Translations under genes and position numbers: made by a program
Assembly: GCF_021729075.1 (NCBI RefSeq)
Contig: NZ_JAJSAQ010000001.1
Coordinates: 815,997-879,996, forward strand
Reading direction: 5' to 3'
DNA from: Microbulbifer guangxiensis
GTDB taxonomy: Bacteria > Pseudomonadota > Gammaproteobacteria > Pseudomonadales > Cellvibrionaceae
Length of the DNA stretch: 64,000 nt
Shown here: in pieces, positions 44,284 to 55,029 of the stretch
Layout of the letters: every line of letters begins with the position of its first letter
Numbering within the stretch: the first letter of the stretch is position 1
The notes under the pieces: model-generated
The model's input: only the letters and a program-made list of their open reading frames with translations
Told to the model about the DNA's origin: nothing
The model's database searches: none

Positions 44284-46086
44284 ATGGATACACCCCTACT
44301 CAACGAGCGGGATATCGACTTCCTGCTGTATGAACTTCTCGACACCGAATCCCTGCTGCAGCGGCCACGTTACCGGGAACACTCGCGGGAAATTTTCGAT
44401 GCGACCCTGAATACCGCGCGCGCCATCGCCGGAAAATATTTCGCCAACCACAATGCCAGTGGCGATGCCAACGAACCCCACTTTGATGGCGAGAAGGTAC
44501 ACCTGATACCCGAGACCAAGCAGGCCTGGGACGCTTTTGCCGCGGCGGGCTTCTTCGCCGCCCACTGTGACGAGGAAGAGGGCGGGCTGCAGCTGCCGGA
44601 GGTGATCCTGCGCACGGCAATGGCCTATATCAGTGCCGCCAATGTGGCCTCCGCGGCCTACCCTTTCCTGACCATCGGTGCCGCGAACCTGATCCGCTCA
44701 TTCGCCGGGGAAGAACTCAAGTCCCGCTTTCTGGGGCCCATGCTGGAGGGACGTTTTGCCGGCACCATGGCACTGACCGAGCCCGACCAGGGCTCGGCAC
44801 TGGGTGACCTCCGCACCACTGCCACACCAACTGAAGATGGCAGGTTTCGGTTGCGCGGCCAGAAGATGTATATCTCCGGCGGCGACCACTCCCTGACCGA
44901 CAACATCGTGCACATGGTGCTGGCGCGAATCGATGGTGCACCCGCCGGGTTCAAGGGGATCTCATTGTTCCTGGTACCCAAATTCCTGGTCAGTGAACAG
45001 GGGCAGGTCGGTGAGCGCAATGATGTGCAGCTGGCCGGCCTGTTGCACAAAATGGGGTACCGCAACACCACCTCCACAGTGCTCAGTTTCGGTGAGCACG
45101 GCGGTGCAGTGGGCTACCTGGTCGGGGAACCCAACCGCGGCCTCTCCTACATGTTCCAGATGATGAACGAGGCCCGTATCGGTGTCGGCATGGGGGCGAC
45201 GGTACTCGGCTACCAGGGCTACAACCACGCCCTCGACTATGCGCGCTCGCGACCCCAGGGCCGCCCGCCGTCGAACCGCGATCCGTCCTCACCGCAGGTG
45301 CCGATCATCCGTCACGCCGATGTGCGCCGCATGTTGCTGGCCCAGAAGACCTATGTGGAGGGGGCACTGGCACTTTGCCTCTACGCCTCATCCCTGCACG
45401 AGGACTCGCACACCGCTGCCGATGCGGCGCAGAGGGAAAGTGCCGCCCTGCTGCTGGACCTGTTGACGCCGGTGGTGAAGTCCTGGCCCTCGCGCTACGG
45501 CGTCGTCGCCAACGATCTCGCCATCCAGGTGCTGGGCGGCGCAGGCTATACCCGCGAATATCCCCTGGAGCAGCTCTACCGGGACAACCGGCTCAACCCA
45601 ATCCATGAAGGCACCGAGGGAATCCAGGCGCTGGACCTGCTCGGCCGCAAAATACCCGCGGGCGGGCTGGCCGCTTTCCAGCTTCTTCAGGAGGTAATCG
45701 GCCAGACCCTGATGGAGGCGCGGGACTGCCCGGCACTGGTGGCTCAGGCAGAGGCGCTGGAACACTCCTTGCAACAGCTGGGCGAGACGACCCTGCAGCT
45801 GATGGGTCAGTTGCAAACGGATGTCGACCGGGGCCTTGCCAACGCCAGCCTCTACCTGGATGCCTTTGGACGCGTGGTGTTGGCGTGGATGTGGTTGCGA
45901 CAGGCGCTGGCGGCGCAGCGAGGCCTCGAATCAGCCAGCGGCCATTCGGAGCAGGATTTCTATCGCGGCAAGCTACAGGCAGCGCACTATTTCAGCGAGT
46001 GGGAGTTGCCACAGGTCGGCCCGCAGCTGGCCTTGCTGGCAGCGGGCAACAGCACCCCGTACGACATGGAGGACGCCTGGTTCTGA
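44284..46086 (+). CDS. Acyl-CoA dehydrogenase, 600 residues
   Basis: The enzyme introduces a double bond into an acyl-CoA with FAD. ALTEPDQGSALGDL, YISGGDHSLTDNIVHMVLAR and the catalytic Glu in NPIHEGTEGIQALDLLGRKI are visible. At 600 residues it belongs to the long FadE-like/C-terminal-extended group (similar in size to AidB-type and DUF-extended forms), with about 130 residues after the core. The ATG at 44284 has GGAG five bases upstream. The preferred chain length is unknown. Confidence 0.92.
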   Translation: MDTPLLNERDIDFLLYELLDTESLLQRPRYREHSREIFDATLNTARAIAGKYFANHNASGDANEPHFDGEKVHLIPETKQAWDAFAAAGFFAAHCDEEEGGLQLPEVILRTAMAYISAANVASAAYPFLTIGAANLIRSFAGEELKSRFLGPMLEGRFAGTMALTEPDQGSALGDLRTTATPTEDGRFRLRGQKMYISGGDHSLTDNIVHMVLARIDGAPAGFKGISLFLVPKFLVSEQGQVGERNDVQLAGLLHKMGYRNTTSTVLSFGEHGGAVGYLVGEPNRGLSYMFQMMNEARIGVGMGATVLGYQGYNHALDYARSRPQGRPPSNRDPSSPQVPIIRHADVRRMLLAQKTYVEGALALCLYASSLHEDSHTAADAAQRESAALLLDLLTPVVKSWPSRYGVVANDLAIQVLGGAGYTREYPLEQLYRDNRLNPIHEGTEGIQALDLLGRKIPAGGLAAFQLLQEVIGQTLMEARDCPALVAQAEALEHSLQQLGETTLQLMGQLQTDVDRGLANASLYLDAFGRVVLAWMWLRQALAAQRGLESASGHSEQDFYRGKLQAAHYFSEWELPQVGPQLALLAAGNSTPYDMEDAWF

Positions 46087-46134
46087 AGCGGGAGTTTTAT
46101 TGGACGAAACCGGGCCCGGGGAGGCGGGCGCGAG

Positions 46135-47481
46135 TCAGAGGGTGATGGAGATCTGCGCCCCGCCCAGTTCGGCAGCACGCACCGCAATCTCACCTTCGTA
46201 ACTGGAGACGATATCCACCACCACCGCCAGCCCGATGCCCTGCCCCGGCTGCTGCTGGTCCGCCCGCACACCGCGGCGGGTGATCGACTGCCAGGCCTCG
46301 GCATCGATGCCCGGACCATTATCGGAAACGTCAATATGCAGCCGGCGGCCTTCCTCGCCGTTGGCGAGCCGTACCTGGATTTTGCCGTTACCGTACTTGT
46401 AGGCGTTGTCCAGCAGGTTGCCCAGCAGCTCCATCAGGTCGCCCTCGTCACCGTAAAACAGTGGCTCACCGTGGCACTCCACTCGCACATCGGCCGGCCT
46501 GTCCCGATAAACTTTTTCCAGGGCATCGAGAATCTTCTGCAACAACGGCGCCACGGGTACCCCGCGCAGGATGGACTTCGGTGAGCTGGTCACGGCACGC
46601 TGCAGCTGGTAGCTGATAATGCTGTCCATCCGCTGCACCTGCTCGATCAGTGCGGTATAGGCAGCGCGGTGGTCGCGGCTGAAATTGAGTCCTTTCAGCA
46701 CCGCCAGCGGCGTTTTCAGGCTGTGGGCCAGGTCGGCGAGAGTGTGGCGGGTCTTCTCCCGTTGCCGCCGCTCGTTCTCGATCAGCAGGTTGAGGTTGTC
46801 CGTGAGCGGTTTCAGCTCCCGCGGAAAACGGCCTTCCAGCCGGTCGCTGCCACCCTCCTGCATCTCCTTCAGTGAGGCCGCCACCCGGCCCAGCGGCGCC
46901 AGTCCCCAGCGCAACACCAGCCACTGGCTCAGCACCAGCAACAGGGCACCGAGGCCGAGCCAGCGCCACAGGGTGCCGCGAAACTGGGCGACCTGGCCCC
47001 GCAGGGGTTCCGCATCCTCGAGCACCACGAAGGTGAACTGCGGTTCGTTGTCGAGTCCCCAGGCAATGCCCTGGCGCAAACTCATGAAATCACCGGCCCC
47101 GGGAATGCCCACCGTGCCGAATGCCTCGCGGTCCTGCGGCAGGGGGTGAGAGGGCAGCTGCGGCAGCGTCAGTGCCGACTCCGAGCGCCAGATCACCCGC
47201 CCGCGGGCATCGATCACTGCCCCCACGAGTCCCGAGTCCGGCTGGTTGAAACGCTGCTCCCTCAGTACCGGCGGAAACCACAGCGAATTCCCATCGAGCT
47301 CCGCCACCGCCAGCAGGGTATAGATATGCAACTGCAGCTCACGCTGCTTGGCTGCATCCAGAGATGTGCGGTAGGCGTGTTCCAGCGCACCGGAAATGAG
47401 TAACAGGAACACCACCAGCACGGCAGAGGTGAGCAGGGACAGGCGCCCCTTGAGGGAGTGTAACCAGCTGGAAAAGCCCAA
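46135..47481 (-). CDS. Sensor histidine kinase, PhoQ-like
   Basis: The 448-residue protein has membrane segments at about 12-32 and 172-190 enclosing a periplasmic sensor domain. A HAMP-like linker leads to DHp with phosphorylated His253 in LADLAHSLKTPLAVL, the PhoQ-type H-box. The ATPase domain has NLLDNAYKYG, DVSDNGPGID and GQGIGLAVV. The periplasmic domain lacks an obvious acidic patch in the region I can read, so magnesium sensing is not assured. It follows the response regulator in the same operon. Confidence 0.9.
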   Translation of the reverse strand: MGFSSWLHSLKGRLSLLTSAVLVVFLLLISGALEHAYRTSLDAAKQRELQLHIYTLLAVAELDGNSLWFPPVLREQRFNQPDSGLVGAVIDARGRVIWRSESALTLPQLPSHPLPQDREAFGTVGIPGAGDFMSLRQGIAWGLDNEPQFTFVVLEDAEPLRGQVAQFRGTLWRWLGLGALLLVLSQWLVLRWGLAPLGRVAASLKEMQEGGSDRLEGRFPRELKPLTDNLNLLIENERRQREKTRHTLADLAHSLKTPLAVLKGLNFSRDHRAAYTALIEQVQRMDSIISYQLQRAVTSSPKSILRGVPVAPLLQKILDALEKVYRDRPADVRVECHGEPLFYGDEGDLMELLGNLLDNAYKYGNGKIQVRLANGEEGRRLHIDVSDNGPGIDAEAWQSITRRGVRADQQQPGQGIGLAVVVDIVSSYEGEIAVRAAELGGAQISITL

Positions 47482-47498
47482 AGTACGAGCGCCGCTGG

Positions 47499-48173
47499 TC
47501 AGGCCGGAGCCACGAAGCGGTAGCCGCGGCCGCGCAGTGTCTCGATCGGTTTGAGTCCGCCGGCCACGTCGAATTTTTTCCGCAGGCGGCCGATAAACAC
47601 CTCGATCACATTACTGTCGCGGTCACAGTCCTGTTCGTAAATATGTTCCGTGAGTGCGGTCTTTGACACCACCTCGTCCGGATGCAGCATCAGGTATTCG
47701 AGCACCTTGTATTCGAAGGAAGTGAGATCCAGTTCCACGTCACCCACGGCAACCCGGTGGGAACTGGTATCGAGGGAAATAGGACCGGCCTTGACCACCG
47801 GTGAGGAGAAGCCGGCCGAGCGGCGTACCAGGGCGTTGAGACGGGCCAGTAATTCCTCGGTGTGAAAGGGCTTTACCAGATAGTCATCGCCACCGGCTTC
47901 CAGCCCGTTGACCCGCTCCTGCCAGTGGCCGCGGGCGGTCAGGATCAGGATTGGGAAGTGGCGGTCTTCGCCGCGCAGGGTTTTGATGACCTCGATGCCG
48001 TCCATCTTCGGCAACCCCAGGTCCATCACCGCCACATCGTAGGGAAACTCACGGCCCAGGTAGAGAGCCTCCTCTCCATCCGGGGCCTCGTCCACGGTGT
48101 AGCCGGCTTCGCGTAGCGATGCCGCCAGTTGCTGGCGCAGCAGCACCTCGTCTTCCACTAACAGAGCGCGCAT
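47499..48173 (-). CDS. OmpR/PhoP-family response regulator
   Basis: The 224-residue regulator has a receiver domain with the phosphorylated Asp51 in VMDLGLPKMDG, the acidic pair in VEDE, and a winged-helix DNA-binding domain with LTSFEYKVLEYLMLHPDEVVSK and LRGRGYRF at the end. It pairs with the PhoQ-like kinase 17 bases downstream and is preceded by the PepSY gene. Confidence 0.93.
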   Translation of the reverse strand: MRALLVEDEVLLRQQLAASLREAGYTVDEAPDGEEALYLGREFPYDVAVMDLGLPKMDGIEVIKTLRGEDRHFPILILTARGHWQERVNGLEAGGDDYLVKPFHTEELLARLNALVRRSAGFSSPVVKAGPISLDTSSHRVAVGDVELDLTSFEYKVLEYLMLHPDEVVSKTALTEHIYEQDCDRDSNVIEVFIGRLRKKFDVAGGLKPIETLRGRGYRFVAPA

Positions 48174-48200
48174 AGCTCCCCTCCCCCTGAAAAACCGAAT

Positions 48201-48542
48201 CTAGCGGACGATGCGTCCGTTTCGCTTGTCCACGTAGACCACGTAAACCTGACTTTTATCCGACAGGCCTTTTACCCGGTACATGGGGCGACCATTTTTT
48301 TCCACTGCGGAAACCGCGAGAATCTTGCCGCCGAAACGCCGTTTGACGATGGCCGCCGCCTCATCCCGCGACACCTCCCCGCGCTGCGCCGGCGCCCAGC
48401 GCTGCAGCGCAGCCGTCCGCACCGGCTCCATCAGTGGCTGCCAGGCAGCGGCCTGTACCGGTGCCACCCCGGCTGCGCCGACACCGCAAAGTGCCAGAGC
48501 CAGCAGAGTGGCAATACTTTTGGACTTACCGGTCAGTTTCAC
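48201..48542 (-). CDS. PepSY-domain periplasmic protein
   Basis: The 113-residue protein has a signal peptide (ALALCGVGAAGVAPVQAAA) and a PepSY domain (SRDEAAAIVKRRFGGKILAVSAVEKNGRPMYRVKGL ... VYVVYVDKRNGRIV). PepSY proteins are thought to modulate proteases or sensor kinases in the periplasm. It starts at a GTG with GGGAGC upstream and is coupled to the two-component genes, a frequent arrangement. Confidence 0.85.
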   Translation of the reverse strand: MKLTGKSKSIATLLALALCGVGAAGVAPVQAAAWQPLMEPVRTAALQRWAPAQRGEVSRDEAAAIVKRRFGGKILAVSAVEKNGRPMYRVKGLSDKSQVYVVYVDKRNGRIVR

Positions 48543-48585
48543 AGTTGCGCTCCCGGGGGCATTGCAGAAAAAGGGCCAATGACGG

Positions 48586-49116
48586 TTACCAAGCGGGTGT
48601 CACGTCGACCCGCACCCGAATTCTATCGCCCGGATGTGTATCCGTGCGAGTCAGATAATGCCGCCCATTATAGCGATAGCGAACATCGTATCCGACCAGT
48701 TCCCGCTCCGTGGTAAATTGGTCCACCACCTGACACCGCTGTTCGGTACCGTAGCGGACCTTGCCGGCACGACTGATTTCGTGGCCGATAGCCGCGCCCA
48801 CAGCAGCCCCGGCCAGTGTCCGCGCATTGCGCCCCCGGTGCCGGTGCCCCGCCTCCCGACCGACAGCCGCGCCGATCAGGCCGCCGATCACGGTACCGGC
48901 GGCAGAACCGGGGCCCGGATAGGCGACGGTTTCCTCCCAGCACTCGGTGCGCGGGCGGCGTACCTGGATGTCCCGGTAAATCGGCGTCACATCGGTGACC
49001 CGGGCAAAATCGTAGCCGTCACCATCGTGGTGGTAGCCACTGCCACCAGCCTGGACACTGGCACTGGCAAGGGCCGCCAGCAGCGCCGGGACGGCCAGTT
49101 TTCGGTGCAGGTGCAT
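48586..49116 (-). CDS. Glycine-zipper 2TM envelope protein
   Basis: The 176-residue protein has a signal peptide ending SVQAGG, then a glycine-zipper region (GTVIGGLIGAAVGREAGHRHRGRNARTLAGAAVGAAIG) characteristic of the 17-kDa surface antigen/SlyB group. The C-terminal part is a small beta domain ending VRVDVTPAW. It lies just upstream of the PepSY and PhoP/Q genes and is probably the first gene of that operon. SlyB is a PhoP target in enterics, which is consistent with the context. Confidence 0.83.
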   Translation of the reverse strand: MHLHRKLAVPALLAALASASVQAGGSGYHHDGDGYDFARVTDVTPIYRDIQVRRPRTECWEETVAYPGPGSAAGTVIGGLIGAAVGREAGHRHRGRNARTLAGAAVGAAIGHEISRAGKVRYGTEQRCQVVDQFTTERELVGYDVRYRYNGRHYLTRTDTHPGDRIRVRVDVTPAW

Positions 49117-49239
49117 TGGATCGTCTCCCTTCGGGTATCAATGGGAGCACTTTAGGGGGGCGTCACTGAATCAAAGCTGAACTGCGCAGCCGGCTTCTGC
49201 CAGCCCGGAGCAATTGCCCGACAACATCCGCCGGAAAAG

Positions 49240-49989
49240 TTATCCGGGAAAGTTATCCAGGGGTGAGGACAGCCAGGTGAGCATGGCATCTGCCAGCGCG
49301 CCGGGGCGCTCCAGGGGAAGCATATGCCCTGCGGCAGGGATTTCCCGCACGGTGAGATCCCGTCGCCGGCGCCGCAGCCCCTGTAGCCATGAGCGGGTCA
49401 CCAGCGTGTCGTGCTCGCCATAGCAGAAGGTGACCGGTAGCGGCAGACTCGCAAGGGCATCGGCCAGGTCCTTCCGCTCGGAGGTGCCCCCCAGCTGCGC
49501 AATGAGGGCCGCCTCGCCGAGTGTTGCATCCATGGCACGCATCGTTCGGGCGATATCCGCGCGCTCGCGACTTTCGGGGCCGAGCATGGCGGCAATCTTG
49601 CGATCGCTGATGCCGCCATAACCGTGACGCCTGACCCAGTTGAGCAGCTGTCGCCGCTGATTCAGTTCTTCCTCTGGCAGGGCGCAGGGCGTGTTAGAGC
49701 AGATGAACAGCCGCCGGATCCGCTGCGGATAAGCTGTCGCCAGGGCCGCGGCCAGGTAGCCACCGAGGGAAAAACCGAACAGGTTGACCGGTTGCTCCGG
49801 CAGACGAGAGAGCAGCCCCTCGACCAGTGCCGCCACGGAATCCCCAGCGGGAATGGGGATATGATGTGGCGCCACACCCGGAAGTTCCGGCAACAGCGAT
49901 TCCCACAGCCGCTCATCACACATGGTTCCGGGAATCATGTGCAGCGGTGTCTTCGTGCCCTCAGTCGCGCTCATGTCGACAGTATTCAT
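49240..49989 (-). CDS. Alpha/beta hydrolase
   Basis: This 249-residue hydrolase has the oxyanion region MIPGTMCDERLW, the nucleophile in GFSLGG, the Asp in YGEHDTLV and the His in AGHMLPLERP. The layout is like BioH or MenH-type esterases but there is no biotin or menaquinone gene nearby, so no substrate is assigned. The ATG at 49989 is taken; a Met five codons later is possible. Confidence 0.86.
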   Translation of the reverse strand: MNTVDMSATEGTKTPLHMIPGTMCDERLWESLLPELPGVAPHHIPIPAGDSVAALVEGLLSRLPEQPVNLFGFSLGGYLAAALATAYPQRIRRLFICSNTPCALPEEELNQRRQLLNWVRRHGYGGISDRKIAAMLGPESRERADIARTMRAMDATLGEAALIAQLGGTSERKDLADALASLPLPVTFCYGEHDTLVTRSWLQGLRRRRRDLTVREIPAAGHMLPLERPGALADAMLTWLSSPLDNFPG

Positions 49990-50034
49990 TCTGGTTCTGA
50001 CCGTTATCGAAACAGTGCTGCTTTCTCAGCCAGC

Positions 50035-51423
50035 TCAGCCAGGCTGGGGCCCATCGGCAGTCTCCTGAGTAGCGGGACCATCGGTTCCCGGATTGCCCAG
50101 CCAGCGCTGGGTGAGTGTGCCCGCAGTCATGGCGCCATTGACGTTCAGGGCAGTGCGGGCCATGTCGATCAACGGCTCAACCGAAATCAGCAACGCGGCG
50201 ATGGTCACCGGCAACCCCATGGCCGGCAGCACCACCAGCGCGGCAAACGTCGCCCCCCCGCCCACACCGGCAATACCGAACGAACTGATCACCACCACCG
50301 TCACCAGGGTCAGCAGCCACAGCGGATCCAGCACGTCGACCCCCATTGGCACCGCGACCATCACCGCGAGCATTGCCGGATAGAGTCCGGCACAACCGTT
50401 CTGCCCGATGGTCGCACCGAAAGAGGCGGAGAAATTGGCAATGGCGGGGCTGTTACCCAGTTTATCGACCTGGGTTTCCACATTGAGCGGAATGGTCGCC
50501 GCACTGGAGCGGGAACTGAAAGCAAAAATCAGCACCGGCCACACGCGGGCGAAATATTGTCGCGGACTGACACCGTTCACCAGCAGCAACAGACCATGCA
50601 CCACGAACATCAGTGCAATGGCGACAAAAGAGGCCACCACAAAGCTGAAAAGATTCAGGATATCCGCCCAGCTGGACTCCGTAATCAGGACTGTTACCAG
50701 CGCCATGACCCCATAGGGCGTAAAGGCCATCACCAGGCGCACCAGCTTCATGATCCACACCTGGGCAATACTCACGAAGTGCTCGATGGCCTTGCCCTGT
50801 TCGGGGCTCTCCCGACGCACCGCCAGGGCAGCGAGCCCAAGTAGTACGGCAAAGATCACCACCGCAATGACGGAAGTATCGCGGGCCCCGGTGAGGTCGA
50901 GGAAAACATTTTTCGGAATGAAGGTCAGTAACATCTGCGCCAGACCCACTCCCTCGACCCGGCCGATGCGCTCACCCAGCTCTTCCGCCCGCGCAGTTTC
51001 GCGGGAACCTTCCACCAGGCCGGCAGCGCTCAATCCGAAAAGTTCGGCCATCAGGATGCCGATCAGTGCGGCCACGGCCGTGGTTGCGAGCAGTATCGAC
51101 AGCACCGACAGGCTGATCTTGCCCAGGGACTCGGCGCTGTGCATTTTCACCACCGCACCGAGTATGGACACCAGAACCAGCGGCATCACCAGTAGGTGCA
51201 GTAAGCGGACATAGCCCTCGCCGACCAGTTCGATCCATGGCAGGAGCGCCTCCGGGCGCAGGCCCCACTCGCGGGAGAATTGCACCAGGGCGCCGAACAA
51301 CACCCCCAGCAACAGACCGGCGAACACTGCCGGCGCCAGGCTTTGCCGGCTGCGCTGCCACAAAAAGAGCGGCCAGAATGTGGCAAAGAAAGCGGCCAGC
51401 AAGAGTAGGGAGCTGAGTTGCAT
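50035..51423 (-). CDS. tcyP: L-cystine:cation symporter, dicarboxylate/amino acid:cation family
   Basis: The 462-residue transporter matches E. coli TcyP (YdjN) almost block for block: VRLLHLLVMPLVLVSILGAVVKMHSA, FIPKNVFLDLTGA, AFSSRSSAATIPLNVETQ, FGATIGQNGCAGLYPAML and PLIDMARTALNVNGAMTAGT. The last four carry the substrate and sodium sites of this fold. It probably imports cystine with Na+ or H+. The ATG at 51423 is preferred over the upstream TTG at 51432. Confidence 0.92.
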   Translation of the reverse strand: MQLSSLLLLAAFFATFWPLFLWQRSRQSLAPAVFAGLLLGVLFGALVQFSREWGLRPEALLPWIELVGEGYVRLLHLLVMPLVLVSILGAVVKMHSAESLGKISLSVLSILLATTAVAALIGILMAELFGLSAAGLVEGSRETARAEELGERIGRVEGVGLAQMLLTFIPKNVFLDLTGARDTSVIAVVIFAVLLGLAALAVRRESPEQGKAIEHFVSIAQVWIMKLVRLVMAFTPYGVMALVTVLITESSWADILNLFSFVVASFVAIALMFVVHGLLLLVNGVSPRQYFARVWPVLIFAFSSRSSAATIPLNVETQVDKLGNSPAIANFSASFGATIGQNGCAGLYPAMLAVMVAVPMGVDVLDPLWLLTLVTVVVISSFGIAGVGGGATFAALVVLPAMGLPVTIAALLISVEPLIDMARTALNVNGAMTAGTLTQRWLGNPGTDGPATQETADGPQPG

Positions 51424-51541
51424 AGGATTCAATTCCGCTGAAGATCTTCCCGGGAGAGCAGAAAAATGTTGGCGGGCATCCTAACAGTCACGGCGCGGAC
51501 CACTTAATACACATTGGTTATAGCGTTATGCGCCCCGTATT

Positions 51542-52015
51542 TCATTCCTTTCCGGACCCGAGTCCCAGTGCAGACTCCAGCGAGTCCGCCGTCTGCGGGC
51601 CAACCAGTGTCGCCCGCCAGCGGTTGTCGGGCCCAATCACCAGAGTGGTGGGCAGCACCTGCGGCCGCGGGCGCTGCCACAGGCCGGCCGGGTCGTTGGC
51701 AAGTACCGGGAATTCAATACCGAGTTTTTCTGCCTGTGCGGCAATTTCCTCTGCGGTCAGTGGATCGTAGTTGACCCCGAGTACCAGCACGTCGTCGTGC
51801 TCTGCGGCAATGAAATTCAACTCCGGAATCTCCTCCCGGCAGGGTTTGCACCACTCCGCCCAGTAATTGATCAGCAGCGTCTTTCCGCCGGTATCCACAG
51901 TTTCACCGGACACGGTGCGGAACGCCGGGTTATCTGCGCGCTCACAGCCGCTTATCACCGCGGCCAACAACAGACAGACTACCAACGGAGTCCTGTTCAG
52001 ACTTCGACTTGCCAC
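51542..52015 (-). CDS. TlpA-like thioredoxin-fold lipoprotein
   Basis: The 157-residue protein has a lipobox (VISGC) and the redox motif WCKPC in YWAEWCKPCREEIPELNF, followed by the cis-Pro segment LPTTLVIG. It would act in the periplasm as a membrane-tethered thiol-disulfide protein. The GTG at 52015 has GGAGG five bases upstream, so its start lies inside the 3' end of the YihY gene, an overlap of 74 bases in another frame. Confidence 0.88.
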   Translation of the reverse strand: MASRSLNRTPLVVCLLLAAVISGCERADNPAFRTVSGETVDTGGKTLLINYWAEWCKPCREEIPELNFIAAEHDDVLVLGVNYDPLTAEEIAAQAEKLGIEFPVLANDPAGLWQRPRPQVLPTTLVIGPDNRWRATLVGPQTADSLESALGLGSGKE

Positions 52016-53333
52016 TCCTTCCTCCACGCTTGTTATCACCGGTTTTACTGGATTTTGTCTGAGCTGTTTTCTTGCCTGATGGCGGCTCCTGCGGTGCCGC
52101 GGGAGAACCACCATCCTGCTCCCACGCCTCGCGGAACAGGTCACCGAGCTTCACTGAGAGTTTTTCATCAGCGAAATCCTGGGATTCGCTGAAGCGCTCC
52201 TCAACGGCGTCATACCAGGGCTGGCCATGAAAATCCCGATGACTGCGCCCGGAGATCGGGCTGGGGTGCAGCCAGTTGACCAGGTCCATCAGTTCGATTG
52301 CGTCCAGGTCGCGGAGCAGCACATAGTCATTGCGCTCGGTCTGGGTCATGACTTTTTCGTCCTGCAGGACTTTACGGATCCGGCGCCACTGTGATGGCTT
52401 GATCCCCGCCCTCGAGATATCGGACTCCCGCAAAGGCTGCCCCTGCTGATAACGTTTGAAGGTCTCCCATAAGAGAACCATCGAGGCCATCACATCCGAA
52501 TACTGCCGCCCCTGGCTCGCGGCGTGATAGGCAGACAGGGTCCTCACCAGCACACAACCGGCCAGCACGATCATCCAGATCAGGTAAATCCAGATCAGAA
52601 ACAGTGGTACGAATGCAAAGGCTCCGTAGATTGCCTGTACCGAACTGCGAGCCACCATGATGCCGAACAGGTGTTTCGCCACCTCAAAGGCGAAAGCTGT
52701 GATGATCCCGCCGGCGATGCCGTGGCGAAATGGCACCCGGCAATTGGGTACGGCGATAAACAGCAGGGTGAAGGCGATGGCATTGAATATCCACGGCAGG
52801 ATACCGAGCAGAATCGGCAGAAGCCCCAGGGTGTCACTCTCTTCCAGGAACACCCGCTGGGAGAACAGGTAGGTGGTGGCTGCCAGCCCGGCACCGAGCA
52901 GGATCGGACCGAGGCTGAGAACCGCCCAGTAGAGCAGGAAACTGGACACGCCGCTGCGCCCGCGGGGAATATCCCAGATCGCGTTGAAGGTATCTTCAAT
53001 GTTGCGCAGCATCAGCCCCGCGGTCACCAGCAGGATAGCGATACCCGGCCCCGTGAGGCGCTGCGCCTGGGCGGAAAAATTGCTGATATATTCCTGCACT
53101 TCCCGCCCACTTTCCGGCACGAAGTGAGAGAAGATCTGCTCCTGCAGCCTGTTTTCCAGGCCGGCAAAGTCCGGGAACAGGGAGAGCATGGCATAACTGA
53201 CCGTCACCAGGGGCACGATGGCGAACAGGGTCATATAGGTGAGGGCTGCTGCGCTCTGGCGGCAGTTCTTCTCGTTGAAGAGTGCCCACAGCGATACGAG
53301 AAAGCGCCGCCAGCGTTGTACGGTCTCCGTCAT
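51942..53333 (-). CDS. YihY/BrkB family membrane protein
   Basis: The 463-residue protein has about six membrane segments over the first 300 residues, with CRQSAAALTYMTLFAIVPLVTVSYAM, GVSSFLLYWAVLSLGPILLGAGL and YGAFAFVPLFLIWIYLIWMIVL, the BrkB/YihY signature. A long polar C-terminus follows and ends in a Lys/Ser/Gly-rich tail; the last 24 codons overlap the TlpA-like gene. Family members were once called RNase BN in error; their function is unknown. The ATG is at 53333. Confidence 0.9.
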   Translation of the reverse strand: MTETVQRWRRFLVSLWALFNEKNCRQSAAALTYMTLFAIVPLVTVSYAMLSLFPDFAGLENRLQEQIFSHFVPESGREVQEYISNFSAQAQRLTGPGIAILLVTAGLMLRNIEDTFNAIWDIPRGRSGVSSFLLYWAVLSLGPILLGAGLAATTYLFSQRVFLEESDTLGLLPILLGILPWIFNAIAFTLLFIAVPNCRVPFRHGIAGGIITAFAFEVAKHLFGIMVARSSVQAIYGAFAFVPLFLIWIYLIWMIVLAGCVLVRTLSAYHAASQGRQYSDVMASMVLLWETFKRYQQGQPLRESDISRAGIKPSQWRRIRKVLQDEKVMTQTERNDYVLLRDLDAIELMDLVNWLHPSPISGRSHRDFHGQPWYDAVEERFSESQDFADEKLSVKLGDLFREAWEQDGGSPAAPQEPPSGKKTAQTKSSKTGDNKRGGRSGKSKSEQDSVGSLSVVGRGDKRL

Positions 53334-53576
53334 GGTGTCTTCCGTTTTTCCTGCCCTTCCAGGGCCGCCGGAGTGCGGTGCGGTACCTCAGCCCACCCCC
53401 CTGCCCGGCCGTTTGATCCTTTTCTGTCCCCCGACACTCCACAACCGCCGGAATCCCGCCTGCGGGTCTCACCGGGCCGGGGACTTTGACCCACCTTTCA
53501 CAGGTCACCCGTCCACTGTGAATTCGCTGCAGCTATTCGGTTAGAATACGGCAAACCTTAACAGGATACCGTTGAT

Positions 53577-54888
<1,312 letters not shown>

Positions 54889-55029
54889 GAGAGTTTCCAC
54901 TGCAGATCATGACTGCCTGCAGTGACCACACGCAGTTCCGCTACGACACAGGCCGTGGCAGGCGCCGCGGCTTCGCAATTGCAGCAACGCGCCCCGGGCT
55001 GAAGATCCCCGCGCACTAAGGAGTGAGGT

